Shown here piece by piece: positions 55,563-64,000 of a DNA stretch of 64,000 bases (within the stretch, counting starts at the first letter, position 1; every line of letters starts with the position of its first letter). The DNA lies in the NCBI RefSeq assembly GCF_001010285.1, contig NZ_CP011104.1:2232001-2296000 (forward strand), in the 5' to 3' direction. The notes under the pieces are model-generated. The model had not been told where the DNA came from. It did not search any database and worked only from the letters and a program-made list of their open reading frames with translations. Origin of the DNA: Photorhabdus thracensis (GTDB lineage: Bacteria > Pseudomonadota > Gammaproteobacteria > Enterobacterales > Enterobacteriaceae). The translations under genes and the position numbers were made by a program.

Positions 55563-55985
55563 TCAGCCGGCGGCCTGGAAGCTGTCGATAACGGCCAGCA
55601 ACGCCTCGCGCTGACCGTCCGCAAAGGGGGCGGGGGAGGTCAGGTTGAAGGTCAGCAGCCGGGGGCCGCGGATTTGCAGCACCACGGTCTGGTACATGTC
55701 CCCTTCCGGGCTTGTCCACTGGTAATCCAGCCGGCGGGCGGGTTGCTGGCTCAGGGTGATTTCGCTGCGCTGGTGCTCCTGATAACCGGGCAGGTGCGTG
55801 CGGAACTGTGCCAGGGTCTGTTCATAATACGCGGTGTTATCCATACCGGCAGGGACGGGGGTGCGGCTGACCACCAGATTAATGCCGCTGTCATCCGGCA
55901 GCACGAAGACGTTCATGGATTCATCCCGCCAGCTGGCCGGGAGAGTCAGGGTGCCTTCATGCATCTGATACAGGGTGTTTGTCAT
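55563..55985 (-). CDS. Eag (DcrB/DUF1795) T6SS effector chaperone
   Basis: 140 residues, the cognate chaperone of the prePAAR-containing Rhs effector directly downstream. Differs from the copy at 19182 essentially by SQQPARRL for SQAPARRL. Same vgrG-eag-rhs order as in well-studied Rhs loci of Salmonella and Serratia. Confidence 0.88.
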   Translation of the reverse strand: MTNTLYQMHEGTLTLPASWRDESMNVFVLPDDSGINLVVSRTPVPAGMDNTAYYEQTLAQFRTHLPGYQEHQRSEITLSQQPARRLDYQWTSPEGDMYQTVVLQIRGPRLLTFNLTSPAPFADGQREALLAVIDSFQAAG

Positions 55986-56048
55986 GCTGTTTTTCCGTGA
56001 TTGATTGAAATCATGTAGTTAAAGGTGTTGTTCATGGAGCAATACCGG

Positions 56049-57938
56049 TCAGTTGACATTGACCTGTTTGCCGTTGAGGGTGATAGTGGCGCCCTGAATG
56101 TTGATATTGCCGGCGCTGTCGATGGTGATGCTGCCGCCGGCGGTCGCAATCTCGATACCGCCGGCCCGGGAGTGTATCCGGATGTTATTTTTCACGTTCA
56201 GCAGGCTGTCTTGTTCTACGGTGATTTGCCGCAGGCCGGAGATGGCGCTGACTTCATTGCCGGTCACCTCTTTATGGCGATTTTTTCTGACGGAAAGTAT
56301 CTGGTCATTGCCGATGCTTTCGGTGTGGTTGTGCATGACCCGGGTTTCGCGGTCATTGAGCACCACGGTGTTCATATCGCGCTGCGCATGCAACGCGAGC
56401 GCTTCACTGCCTTTGGCATCCTCAAAGCGCAGTTCGTTGTAACCGTCGCCCTTGTGGGTTTTCGAGCGGAAAGCCATCTGGGTTTTGCTGCCCGGCAAGG
56501 TGCCCGGCGGGAGGTTGCTGGCGTGATAGGTGCGGCCGGTGACAATCGGCTGGTCCGGGTCACCGTCGAGAAAGTCCACCACCACCTCCTGACCGATACG
56601 CGGAATAGCCAGCATGCCCCAGCCCTGGCCGGCCCACGGTTGCGTTACCCGTATCCAGCAGGAGCTGTGGTCGTCACTCCGGCCGTACCGGTCCCACAGG
56701 AATTGCAGCCGGATACGGCCGTATTGGTCGCAGAAGATTTCTTCCCCGGCCGGGCCGACGACTTTGGCAATCTGCGGGCCGTCCATCACCGGTTTGCGCC
56801 CCGGCCTCGGACGCCAGTGCTGATGCGCCGGGATAAAGGTGAACTGGTTGCTCATGACGGTGCCTGACTCGCCGCCGGCCTGTTCCAGTGCCTGCGGCTG
56901 GCGGCCGTTGTGAGCGACGCTGACCAGCTGCCAGAGCTGATTCAGGTCATCGCGGGGATGGCCGGTGAGGGTGAACAGGACCCCCGGCCGCATCGCGGCG
57001 TGGTTACTGTCGCCGTGGCCGGTCAGGGCGTCATTGCGCAGGGCTTCCAGCCGGTAGCGGGTGAAATCAGCGCCGTGCTGCTCGTCTTTGAAACGGCCGG
57101 GAAAATCGAAGTGTTCATAGCCGGTGTGCTGGAGAGGTTGTTCCCGCATATGGTGGCGGAACTCGGCGGCCCAGACCGGGTTTTTGAAGGTGTAATCCTT
57201 CAGTTCCACGGTGGCCGGCCGGACCTGAGCCTGCCGGGTCAGCGCGGTGACGCACAACTGCTGTGCCTGGGTTGCCTCGCCCGGGTGATAGGGCAGGACC
57301 GGGCCTTTGGCGAGGGCGCCCGCCACGTCGGCGAACACCAGGGTGTTCTTGTTGCCGGTGAACTCAAAGAAGTAAAACAGGCCTTCTTCGGCGGCCAGCC
57401 GGTGCAGGAAGTCAAAGTCGGTTTCCCGGTACTGGACGCAGAATTCCCGTTCCGGGTGCGGATGGCGCAGGCGGAACACCACATCGCGGACGCCGCTTTC
57501 TTTGAGCAGGGTGGTGAGAATGGTTTTGATATCCTGCTGCTGAAAAATCCGTGAATTCTGGCGCAGGGTGGTGCGCCACATATCGGGGCGGAGGGTCATC
57601 TCATAGCGGGTCTGATGTTTGCCGGTGTTGCCCTGAACAAAGCTGGCGACCATGCCGGTGACGGTGCGCTCGATTTTCCCTGCGCGCAGGATGGCGAGGG
57701 TGGCGCTGTTATCAAGGACCGCGGCGAAATCAATCGCCGGGTCGGCACTGGCTAAGCTGACGGTCAGCGTAAACGGGGTGGACAGGCTTTCACTGAGTGA
57801 AAACCCGGCGACGACAAAGGTGTGGGGCGGCAGGCCGCCGGCGGTGAGGGTGAACTGCAACCCGCCGGCGGGTTGCGCCGTCATCCGGTCAGCCAGGTGT
57901 TGGGCGATTTGCCCGGCGGATTTTTTCTGCAATGACAT
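56049..57938 (-). CDS. vgrG: T6SS spike protein VgrG (TssI)
   Basis: 629 residues. gp27-like N-terminal part (HTFVVAGFSLSESLSTPFTLTVSLAS, RTVTGMVASFVQGNTGKHQTRYEMTLRP, QYRETDFDFLHRLAAEEGLFYFFEF) and gp5-like OB-fold (GPAGEEIFCDQYGRIRLQFLWDRYG, SCWIRVTQPWAGQGWGMLAIPRIGQEVVVDFLDGDPDQPIVTGRTYHASN) are followed by the beta-needle ending TLNGKQVNVN. There is no C-terminal effector extension, so its role is to carry the PAAR-Rhs tip. It is the only intact VgrG in the window. Confidence 0.93.
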   Translation of the reverse strand: MSLQKKSAGQIAQHLADRMTAQPAGGLQFTLTAGGLPPHTFVVAGFSLSESLSTPFTLTVSLASADPAIDFAAVLDNSATLAILRAGKIERTVTGMVASFVQGNTGKHQTRYEMTLRPDMWRTTLRQNSRIFQQQDIKTILTTLLKESGVRDVVFRLRHPHPEREFCVQYRETDFDFLHRLAAEEGLFYFFEFTGNKNTLVFADVAGALAKGPVLPYHPGEATQAQQLCVTALTRQAQVRPATVELKDYTFKNPVWAAEFRHHMREQPLQHTGYEHFDFPGRFKDEQHGADFTRYRLEALRNDALTGHGDSNHAAMRPGVLFTLTGHPRDDLNQLWQLVSVAHNGRQPQALEQAGGESGTVMSNQFTFIPAHQHWRPRPGRKPVMDGPQIAKVVGPAGEEIFCDQYGRIRLQFLWDRYGRSDDHSSCWIRVTQPWAGQGWGMLAIPRIGQEVVVDFLDGDPDQPIVTGRTYHASNLPPGTLPGSKTQMAFRSKTHKGDGYNELRFEDAKGSEALALHAQRDMNTVVLNDRETRVMHNHTESIGNDQILSVRKNRHKEVTGNEVSAISGLRQITVEQDSLLNVKNNIRIHSRAGGIEIATAGGSITIDSAGNINIQGATITLNGKQVNVN

Positions 57939-57965
57939 ATAAGGGGTCCTTTTCTGGTTCTGAAG

Positions 57966-59303
57966 TTACGGCCGGTCTTTCTCAGGGCGCGCGGTCAGCC
58001 CGGCGTCTTTTTGCAGCGCATAGTAGCGACTGAGCAGGGCATTAAAGCGGTCGTCGGTCTTTTTTCTCAGCGCCGGTGAGACGGGATGTCCCTGTTCGAC
58101 CGCCGCGGAGAACTGACGCAGCAACTCTTCCAGCGGCACGTCGCGGTTGTGGCTGGTCTGAATCTGATAAATCGCGGTTTTCAGGTAGGAGAGGGTGAAA
58201 CTGCCGCGGTTGCGCTCCTGCGCCAGGATTTTGTCGGCTAATTGCTGGAGCTGATTTCGGGTCTGATGCCAGCTGCCCGGTCGCGGGGCGTTATCCAGCC
58301 GGACGGCCTGTAACTGTTGCCAGCGGGCGGTTTCTCGCTGCTGTTCGCGGTCCTGCGGCCAGGTTTTCTGTGCCATGTCGGTCAGCTGTTCGGCATGTTG
58401 CAGCACCACCAGCGGGGAGGTGTCCGCTAACCGGGTCAGCTGCTGTTCATAGTTTTGCAGGTCCGGCTGATACAGCCAGGCCAGTCTCGCGCCGTCCGGC
58501 GTACCGGTCAGGGCCGTGAGCTGGTGTTGCAGCGGTCGGTAAAGCCCCAGCCAGCTGCCGGTCAGGACCAGCGCGCCCAGCAGTACGCCCAGTCCAAAGC
58601 CCTGTAAGGCACTCATCCGGGGCGGCGGCTCAGGGAAACGGACCTGGACTTTGGGCTGATGGCTGTCGTAACCGGGGGCGTCGTCGGTTTCCGGTTCAGC
58701 CGGTTCCGGCTCGGCGTTAGCCAGGTAAACCAGCGGCGGCATCTGGACAGGCCTGGGCGCCGGTGTGGGCAGGATACGGGTATTTTCCAGTTTTTTGGCG
58801 GTGTTCTGGAAAAACCACAGCAGGTTTTCGACTTTGGGCAGGCGTTTTAAATCGGACTGCTGGAGCCGGTCAACTATCAGCTGTAAGGCCCGTTCGGCCC
58901 GGTAAATCAGGCGCCGGTCGCGGGCGGTGTAGTCGTGCTGGCGCAGGGCGTGGCCGCTGCGGGTGTTAAACCAGTCGAGCAGGTCGGTGCGTACCGCGGG
59001 TTGGGGCGGCCACAACTCATCCCACTGGCTGACCATCACGCCGGCCAGTAACTCACAGCCTTCGGTAAAGCCGGCCAGGCCGCTCAGTTGCATCCGGGCC
59101 AGGGTGTAGTAAATCGCGCTCTGTAAATCAACGCCGTGGGTGCGAAACAGCGTCAGGGCCAGGGATTCAATCAGCGGCCAGTTCACCGCCGGCTGAGACG
59201 GGTGGTTAATTTTGTTGATTTCTTCGCGTATTGCCGTGAACGCCGGCAGGTGCATCGGGTTACCGCCGGCACGGATAATCAGGTTTTCAGGGGGTTCACG
59301 CAT
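57966..59303 (-). CDS. vasL: T6SS VasL (TssA-like, membrane-anchored)
   Basis: 445 residues. ImpA-type N-terminal domain (NPMHLPAFTAIREEINKINHP, DLQSAIYYTLARMQLSGLAGFTEGCELL, QWDELWPPQPAVR), then a Pro/Glu-rich linker, one membrane segment near 240-265 (LQGFGLGVLLGALVLTGSWLGLY) and a helical VasL C-terminal domain (RNRGSFTLSYLKTAIYQIQTSHNRDVPLEELLRQF). TssA-like proteins of this type help prime or stop tail sheath polymerisation. It lies 58 bp after tssM and 27 bp before vgrG, so part of one operon. Confidence 0.85.
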   Translation of the reverse strand: MREPPENLIIRAGGNPMHLPAFTAIREEINKINHPSQPAVNWPLIESLALTLFRTHGVDLQSAIYYTLARMQLSGLAGFTEGCELLAGVMVSQWDELWPPQPAVRTDLLDWFNTRSGHALRQHDYTARDRRLIYRAERALQLIVDRLQQSDLKRLPKVENLLWFFQNTAKKLENTRILPTPAPRPVQMPPLVYLANAEPEPAEPETDDAPGYDSHQPKVQVRFPEPPPRMSALQGFGLGVLLGALVLTGSWLGLYRPLQHQLTALTGTPDGARLAWLYQPDLQNYEQQLTRLADTSPLVVLQHAEQLTDMAQKTWPQDREQQRETARWQQLQAVRLDNAPRPGSWHQTRNQLQQLADKILAQERNRGSFTLSYLKTAIYQIQTSHNRDVPLEELLRQFSAAVEQGHPVSPALRKKTDDRFNALLSRYYALQKDAGLTARPEKDRP

Positions 59304-59361
59304 GGCAGTTTATCCTTAACGCAGCCCCGCCGGCGCGGGGACAGGGCTTTTTTTATGTTCA

Positions 59362-62300
59362 TCAGTAGAGGGTGTCAGGCAGGGTGAACTGGCTGAACAG
59401 ACCGCCGGCAAACGGGTTGTCGGATTCATCCACGTAGATACGGTAGGTCATGTCACCGCCATCCACGCTGAACAGCACATCAAAGGAGTCCTGACGTACG
59501 TTGGTCAGTTTGCCGCTGTTAATCAGCCGCAGTTGGGCCCACGGGCCGGTGAAGCTGACGGCGCGTGGGGATTTGCCGCTGACGTCCGGTATCAGGGTGA
59601 GCTGACTTTCCACCCCGGCGCGCATGGAGTTGGGCCAGATTAAGTGCACGATGCTGCCGCGGCCGTGGGCGTAATCGAGTAACTGTCCATCGAGGTTAAG
59701 CAGGCTGCGGCGTTTGTTGCCGGTCAGGCTGAGGGGTTCAATGGCAAACTGGGTGCCCAGGCCGTTTTGCGCGGTGAAGAAGGTGTCGCGGATACGGTCA
59801 GCCCGGGTCAGCTGTTTCAGGACATCCGGGCGGATAAGCGGTTCACCGTCGGTGCCGTAGATTAAGTTGTTCTCGACAAACGGTTTGAGGTTCTGCTGAT
59901 AGAAGGCATCCAGCGTGCCGCCCGGGCGGAAGAAGCGGTCGAACTCACTGAGCGGCACATCCTGGGTGGCTTCCGGGTTGAACGGATAGCGGCCGGCCAG
60001 GTAGGTCTGGTACTGTTTGACGACGTTTTCGCTCCATTCGACTTCCAGCGAGCTGACCGCGGCCATCATGACCACCCGCCACGCCTGTTCAGCCAGTTCA
60101 CCGACCCAGCGGTTTAACGGTTCCGGCAGGGTTTTCGCCAGCTGCTGCACGTCGAAAATGGGGTCGCTGTTGTTCTGTTCCAGTCGCAGCTGGACGGCTT
60201 TCAGGGCGGCTTTACCCGGTACCGGGGCGTTCTGAATCGCCAGCAGGTAGCGGTGCAGCGCGGTCAGTTTCTGATAAACCCCCTGTAGCGTGCTGTTTTT
60301 ATCCCCGTATTCCACCAGCACGGCGGTTTCCGGGGCGAATTCCCGGTTGATGCGCACCCGCAGGCGATAATCCGGCGTGTCGCGTAACCGTTGCTGCTCT
60401 TTGGCCGGCAGCGTATGATTAATCACCGGCAGGCGGGTGTTGTCGCTGAGGATTTGTAATGCGCGGCTGAGGGGCTGTTCCCCGCTGATAACCTGCTCAA
60501 TGGCGCTGATGGCCTGCGGGATATCGGTAAAATGCCGGATATCCAGATTGTTCATGGCCCCGCGCCAGGTGGCGGTGTAGTCACCCAGGTACTGTTCGGT
60601 GATTTGGCGCTGGATTTCTTGCCGGTCGGTCTCGCTGTACTGCACGTTGTGCGACAGATTCAGCACCCAGCTGTCCATCACGGTCAGGTCAATCAGCGGG
60701 TCGTCCTGTTTGACGAAGTAGTTGTTCAGGCCGTTCATCGTCAGGAACTGCGGGATAATCAGCTGCTTGTCATTATTGGCGATAAAGATGCTGTCAAAGC
60801 TGGGGCCAATCTGGTCACGCAGGTTGAGCGGCGGCGGCAGTGAGTCCTGGGCTTTGATGCGCAGGGTCTGGTACACCCGCTGGTAAATGGAGAGCTGGCT
60901 CAGTTCTTGCTGGGCGTTCATCATCGGGCGTTGGTAAGGGGCAAAGCTGCTGATAGCCGCCGGGTTATCCGCCTCACGCGCCGCCCGCCAGTCCGTGTGG
61001 TCCAGCGCATAGTCGAGGTGGGTCAGCAACTGTTCCTGTACCTGACGCTGGCCGTTAAAGACCTGACTCCAGCGTTCGCGCATGTACTGTTCTACCAGTG
61101 ATTTATTGCGGCCGCTGCGGTCTTCCAGCATCCGCATGATGCGCAGGACTTCGAGTTTCTCTTCACTGCCTTTGGCCGCCTGGTTCAGGTCATCCAGCAG
61201 GCCATTCATCAGCGCAGGCAGGAAGCGCTGGGACAGCAGTTGCAGGTAGGTGTTTTCAACATACGGGCCGACATCGGCGCCCTGGTACAGTCCCATATCC
61301 GCGAACAGCCCTTTCTGATGGTAATCCCCGTAGGCCAGCGTCGCTTCCCGGAGAGGGTTCAGCAGGGGCAACTGTAAGTTCCCGTTGCGGTCTTCCCCTT
61401 TGGGTGGGGGAATGGACAGGAAGGTTTTGGCCTGTGCCAGCACTTCTTCACCGGCCCGATAGTTCTTCTGATAGTTATCGTGCCAGCCTGCCCACAGCGC
61501 CAGGGCGACCGCGGCGCCGGTGGTGGAGAAGGCCAGGAGTTTGCGGCGGTTGCGGCTTAACCACAGGCGGTTTTCCGCCGCCAGATTGGGCTCGGCCAGC
61601 AACACGTCTTCAAACAGCGAGCGGGTGAAGTAGGGGGCGGTATCCGCCACCGGCCAGGTCGGAAAGGCCTGTGGCCCCAGGTGATACTGCACGGCGGCAG
61701 ACTGGGTAAAGATGTCGTCCATCTGGCCGATTTGTCTGGACGAGGTGAGATAAACGCCGCGCAGTCCGGGCTGTGCCGGGCTGCCATTGTAGAGAATACC
61801 CTCCAGCAACTGGATCAGGTAACTGTGCAGTCCCTGTATCTGACGGGTGAAACTGAACAGCGGGCTGCGCTGGTTGATATCCACCTTGTTGAGCATCATG
61901 TCCGGCATCGCGGCATTGAGCTGCTGCATCCACTGGTGCCAGAACTGCGCCAGCTCAGTACGCCAGCGGTGCTCATCATGCGCATTCAGGCTGAAGGTGA
62001 CGCCCAGTATCTGTGTGCGTTGCGGCTTGTCCAGCGACTGGAACGCCGCACTGAATCCATGCAGCCGATCAAGTTTGGTCAGCACCAGATAGAAGGGGAG
62101 GGGGTTGTGCAGGGTTAACCGCAGATCTTGCAGGCGCAGATGGAGCGCAGCAATATACCGTTCGCGTTGCGCTTTGTTGTCGGTCAGTAAACGATGGGTG
62201 TCCACCGTCAGGATAATGCCGTTGAGGGGCTGGCGCTGACGGTTTTCGGTCAGCCAGGTGAGCAGGGATTGCCACAGGCGGGCGGGCAACTGGGGCTTGC

Positions 62301-62764
62301 CAGTGTCTGACGGCGATATCTGGTCGATAAGAAAGCCGTCCGGGTCAATGATGACGGCTTTTTCCCCCAGCCAGCAGCGCAGGTGCAGGGGGTGAGCCTC
62401 TTCCCCTTTAGGGCTGTCCGGGAGGGCAATGTCAGTCAGTTTGTAGCCTTCCTGAATCAGCGAGGTTTTGCCGCTGCCGGTATTGCCCAGCATCAGGTAC
62501 CAGGGGCGCTGGTAGAGGTAATGCCAGGTGCCGAGATGGCGCTGTAACTGCGCTTTCCAGTGATTGAGGTAGCTGTCCTGATGGGTAATATCGGCCAGGA
62601 CCGGATCGACCTCCCTTAACGCCACATCCAGTTTGAGTTTTTCGAGCTGACGCAGACGGCGCCAGATTTTGGTCCCGATAAAGCCCAGTGCCAGCAGGAT
62701 AATAATGACAGTCGCCAGCCAGCGGGCGTTTTGATGGTCAGGGTGTGGCCTGTCATCAGTCGTT
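59362..62764 (-). pseudogene. tssM: tssM (IcmF), 5'-truncated
   Basis: Inner-membrane core of the T6SS. Walker A GNTGSGKTS, Walker B-like NGIILTVDTHRLL, LVLTKLDRLHGF, a membrane segment (LAFSTTGAAVALALWAGW) and the periplasmic domain to the C-terminus SQFTLPDTLY are intact. The frame is open upstream to 62762 (TDDRPHPDHQNARW) with membrane helix 2 (WLATVIIILLALGFIG), but no ATG is present. The only plausible start is GTG 62623-62625, inside the cytoplasmic part. The first membrane helix is missing, so the gene was cut by a rearrangement at about 62765. Either a pseudogene or a truncated protein. Confidence 0.82.
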
Positions 62765-63017
62765 TAAATCCTTCAATCTCATACTGTTGGATAAGAAATT
62801 TGGTAACTTACTGATATTTGGTTGAATAATATTTTTATTTTGGATCGAAGATGATGGATTGGGTATTTCGTCTGAAATGGTGTCTTAATTCTATTAAAAT
62901 GGTCAGATTGAATTACTGGGTAAAGTAAATAACTGTATAAATATCCACAAAGTTCTTTCTTCTGGGTCAATTGAGTGATAATGTGTCACTAAATAAAACA
63001 TTTTACGGATAAAAAAA
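62765..63017. promoter_or_regulatory. AT-rich junction and promoter region of the Dcm-like gene with an inverted repeat
   Basis: Composition drops sharply from GC-rich tssM to A/T-rich DNA at the junction. AGTGA (62974-62978) / TCACT (62986-62990) form a 17-bp dyad 27 bp before the methylase start, a possible operator. No other gene is visible. Confidence 0.45.
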
Positions 63018-64000
63018 ATGAAAGAATTTTTTTCATATGCCCAAGATCTTCATGAAAAATCAAAATTATTTCAGCAGCAAAAGTTGGCAGAAGATAAAAA
63101 GCTGATGGGGAGACTTTTTGAGTCTTATGATCAAAAAACTATTGCAGAACTTTTGCGTAAAGTAAGTTATAACGACTGGACCCGTGAAACCTTAAATCGC
63201 TGGTTTAACGGAAAATCAGTCCAAAAGTTGTTAACAGAAGTTGAAGTTGCTATGCTCCAAAAAATGCTCCCTGAACCACCTAAAAATCATCTTCAATACG
63301 ATTTCCGTTTCATTGATCTTTTTGCAGGGATTGGCGGAATTCGAAAAGGTTTTGAAGAAATTGGTGGTCAGTGTGTTTTTACCAGTGAATGGAACAAAGA
63401 TGCTGTTCGTACCTATAAAGCAAACTGGTATTGTGATCCAGAGTACCATAAATTTAATTCTGATATTCGTGAAATAACATTAAGTGAAAACCCAGAAATA
63501 GATGAAAAAGAAGCTTATAAAAATATTGATAAAGAAATTCCAGATCATGATGTTCTTTTGGCTGGTTTTCCATGTCAGCCATTCTCATTAGCAGGTGTTT
63601 CGAAAAAGAATTCTCTTGGGCGTGCTCATGGGTTTGAGTGTGATACACAGGGAACTCTTTTTTTTGATGTGGCCAGAATTATTACAGCTAAAAAACCTGC
63701 TATTTTTCTTCTGGAAAACGTTAAAAACTTAAAAAGTCATGATAAAGGGAAGACATTCCGTATTATCATGGATACATTGAATGAGTTGGGATATGCTGTT
63801 GCTGATGCGGATATCATGGGGCCGAATGATCCCAAAATTATTGATGGAAAATATTTTTTGCCTCAGCATAGGGAACGGATTGTGTTAGTTGGTTTTCGTA
63901 AAGATCTGAATATTCATCAAGGATTTACACTTAAGGAAATTAGTCGATATTTCCCGGAAGAACGACCAACACTTGCGGATTTACTTGAACCGGAAGTTGA
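63018..64000 (+). CDS. dcm: Dcm-like DNA (cytosine-5)-methyltransferase, 5' part, runs off the right edge
   Basis: 327 codons are visible, open to the end of the window (E. coli Dcm has 472 residues). Motif [23 protein letters not shown], motif [29 protein letters not shown] with the catalytic Cys of PCQ, motif [23 protein letters not shown] and motif [19 protein letters not shown] all match E. coli Dcm closely, including the region [26 protein letters not shown]. The N-terminal ~90 residues are less similar, as usual for Dcm relatives. Expected modification is the inner C of CCWGG. ATG at 63018 follows a weak GGAT site. Confidence 0.92.
   Translation, partial: MKEFFSYAQDLHEKSKLFQQQKLAEDKKLMGRLFESYDQKTIAELLRKVSYNDWTRETLNRWFNGKSVQKLLTEVEVAMLQKMLPEPPKNHLQYDFRFIDLFAGIGGIRKGFEEIGGQCVFTSEWNKDAVRTYKANWYCDPEYHKFNSDIREITLSENPEIDEKEAYKNIDKEIPDHDVLLAGFPCQPFSLAGVSKKNSLGRAHGFECDTQGTLFFDVARIITAKKPAIFLLENVKNLKSHDKGKTFRIIMDTLNELGYAVADADIMGPNDPKIIDGKYFLPQHRERIVLVGFRKDLNIHQGFTLKEISRYFPEERPTLADLLEPEV

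Noticed and set aside
62779-62970. 63-codon minus-strand ORF before dcm
   Set aside because: A/T-rich, no ribosome site, and overlaps the probable dcm promoter.

Overview
The window most likely comes from Photorhabdus (entomopathogenic Morganellaceae). The evidence is a carbapenam synthetase close to CarA at the left edge, a phlBA-type two-partner hemolysin operon, a PixA/AidA inclusion-body protein beside an AHL-type LuxR solo, close homologues of E. coli MalY and H. pylori AmiF, and a large T6SS/Rhs region. AT-rich single-copy genes alternate with GC-rich Rhs and mobile DNA. Layout, left half: 1-808 is the 5' part of a carbapenam synthetase gene running off the edge; 1130-2764 is a decayed IS1634-like element; 2804-8976 holds phlA and phlB; 9816-11651 is a divergent pixA-like/luxR pair with a 20-bp palindrome between them; 12232-14743 holds malY and amiF, facing each other; 15.36-16.4 kb is a scrapyard (a C-terminal gene fragment, the footprint of a mobile module, an immunity-gene remnant, an ISNCY remnant) plus a DUF4440 gene. 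From 16.64 to 22.81 kb lies a decayed copy of a T6SS operon tail (rhs', eag', vgrG', vasL', tssM'), broken by an IS50-like element and by deletions. It is followed by a BsuBI/PstI-type restriction-modification pair (22.88-25.39 kb) and about 1 kb of mostly noncoding DNA. Layout, right half: 26.48-55.54 kb is an Rhs locus read on the minus strand. The main rhs gene (prePAAR/PAAR, YD core, SHH-type nuclease tip; 55544 to 49602, interrupted by a second identical IS50-like element) is followed by its immunity gene. Three displaced toxin-tip/immunity pairs come next. Between successive pairs sit three copies (A, B, C) of a ~6-7 kb module: GC-rich noncoding end, nested DNA hairpin, tyrosine recombinase, iteron-like repeats, CHC2-Toprim-ATPase replication protein, XRE repressor, structured leader, SymE toxin, a 65-residue protein, and a hairpin end abutting the immunity gene. 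A and B form a 7,590-bp tandem duplication whose boundaries lie next to the nested hairpin. Footprints at 15.5 and 26.5 kb show that further copies once existed. The less damaged T6SS tail copy (eag, vgrG, vasL, 5'-truncated tssM) occupies 55.56-62.76 kb, and a Dcm-type cytosine methyltransferase starts at 63018 and runs off the right edge. How it fits together: VgrG and the Eag chaperone would load the PAAR-Rhs effector onto the T6SS spike. Orphan tips preceded by scraps of Rhs core are a silent store of toxin-immunity alleles. The recombinase/replication/SymE modules separating them look like site-specific elements that insert just 3' of immunity genes and may move or amplify the tips. That last role is inference. 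Both rhs genes are currently broken by the IS and both tssM genes lack their 5' ends, so the locus as seen is probably not secreting an intact Rhs effector.
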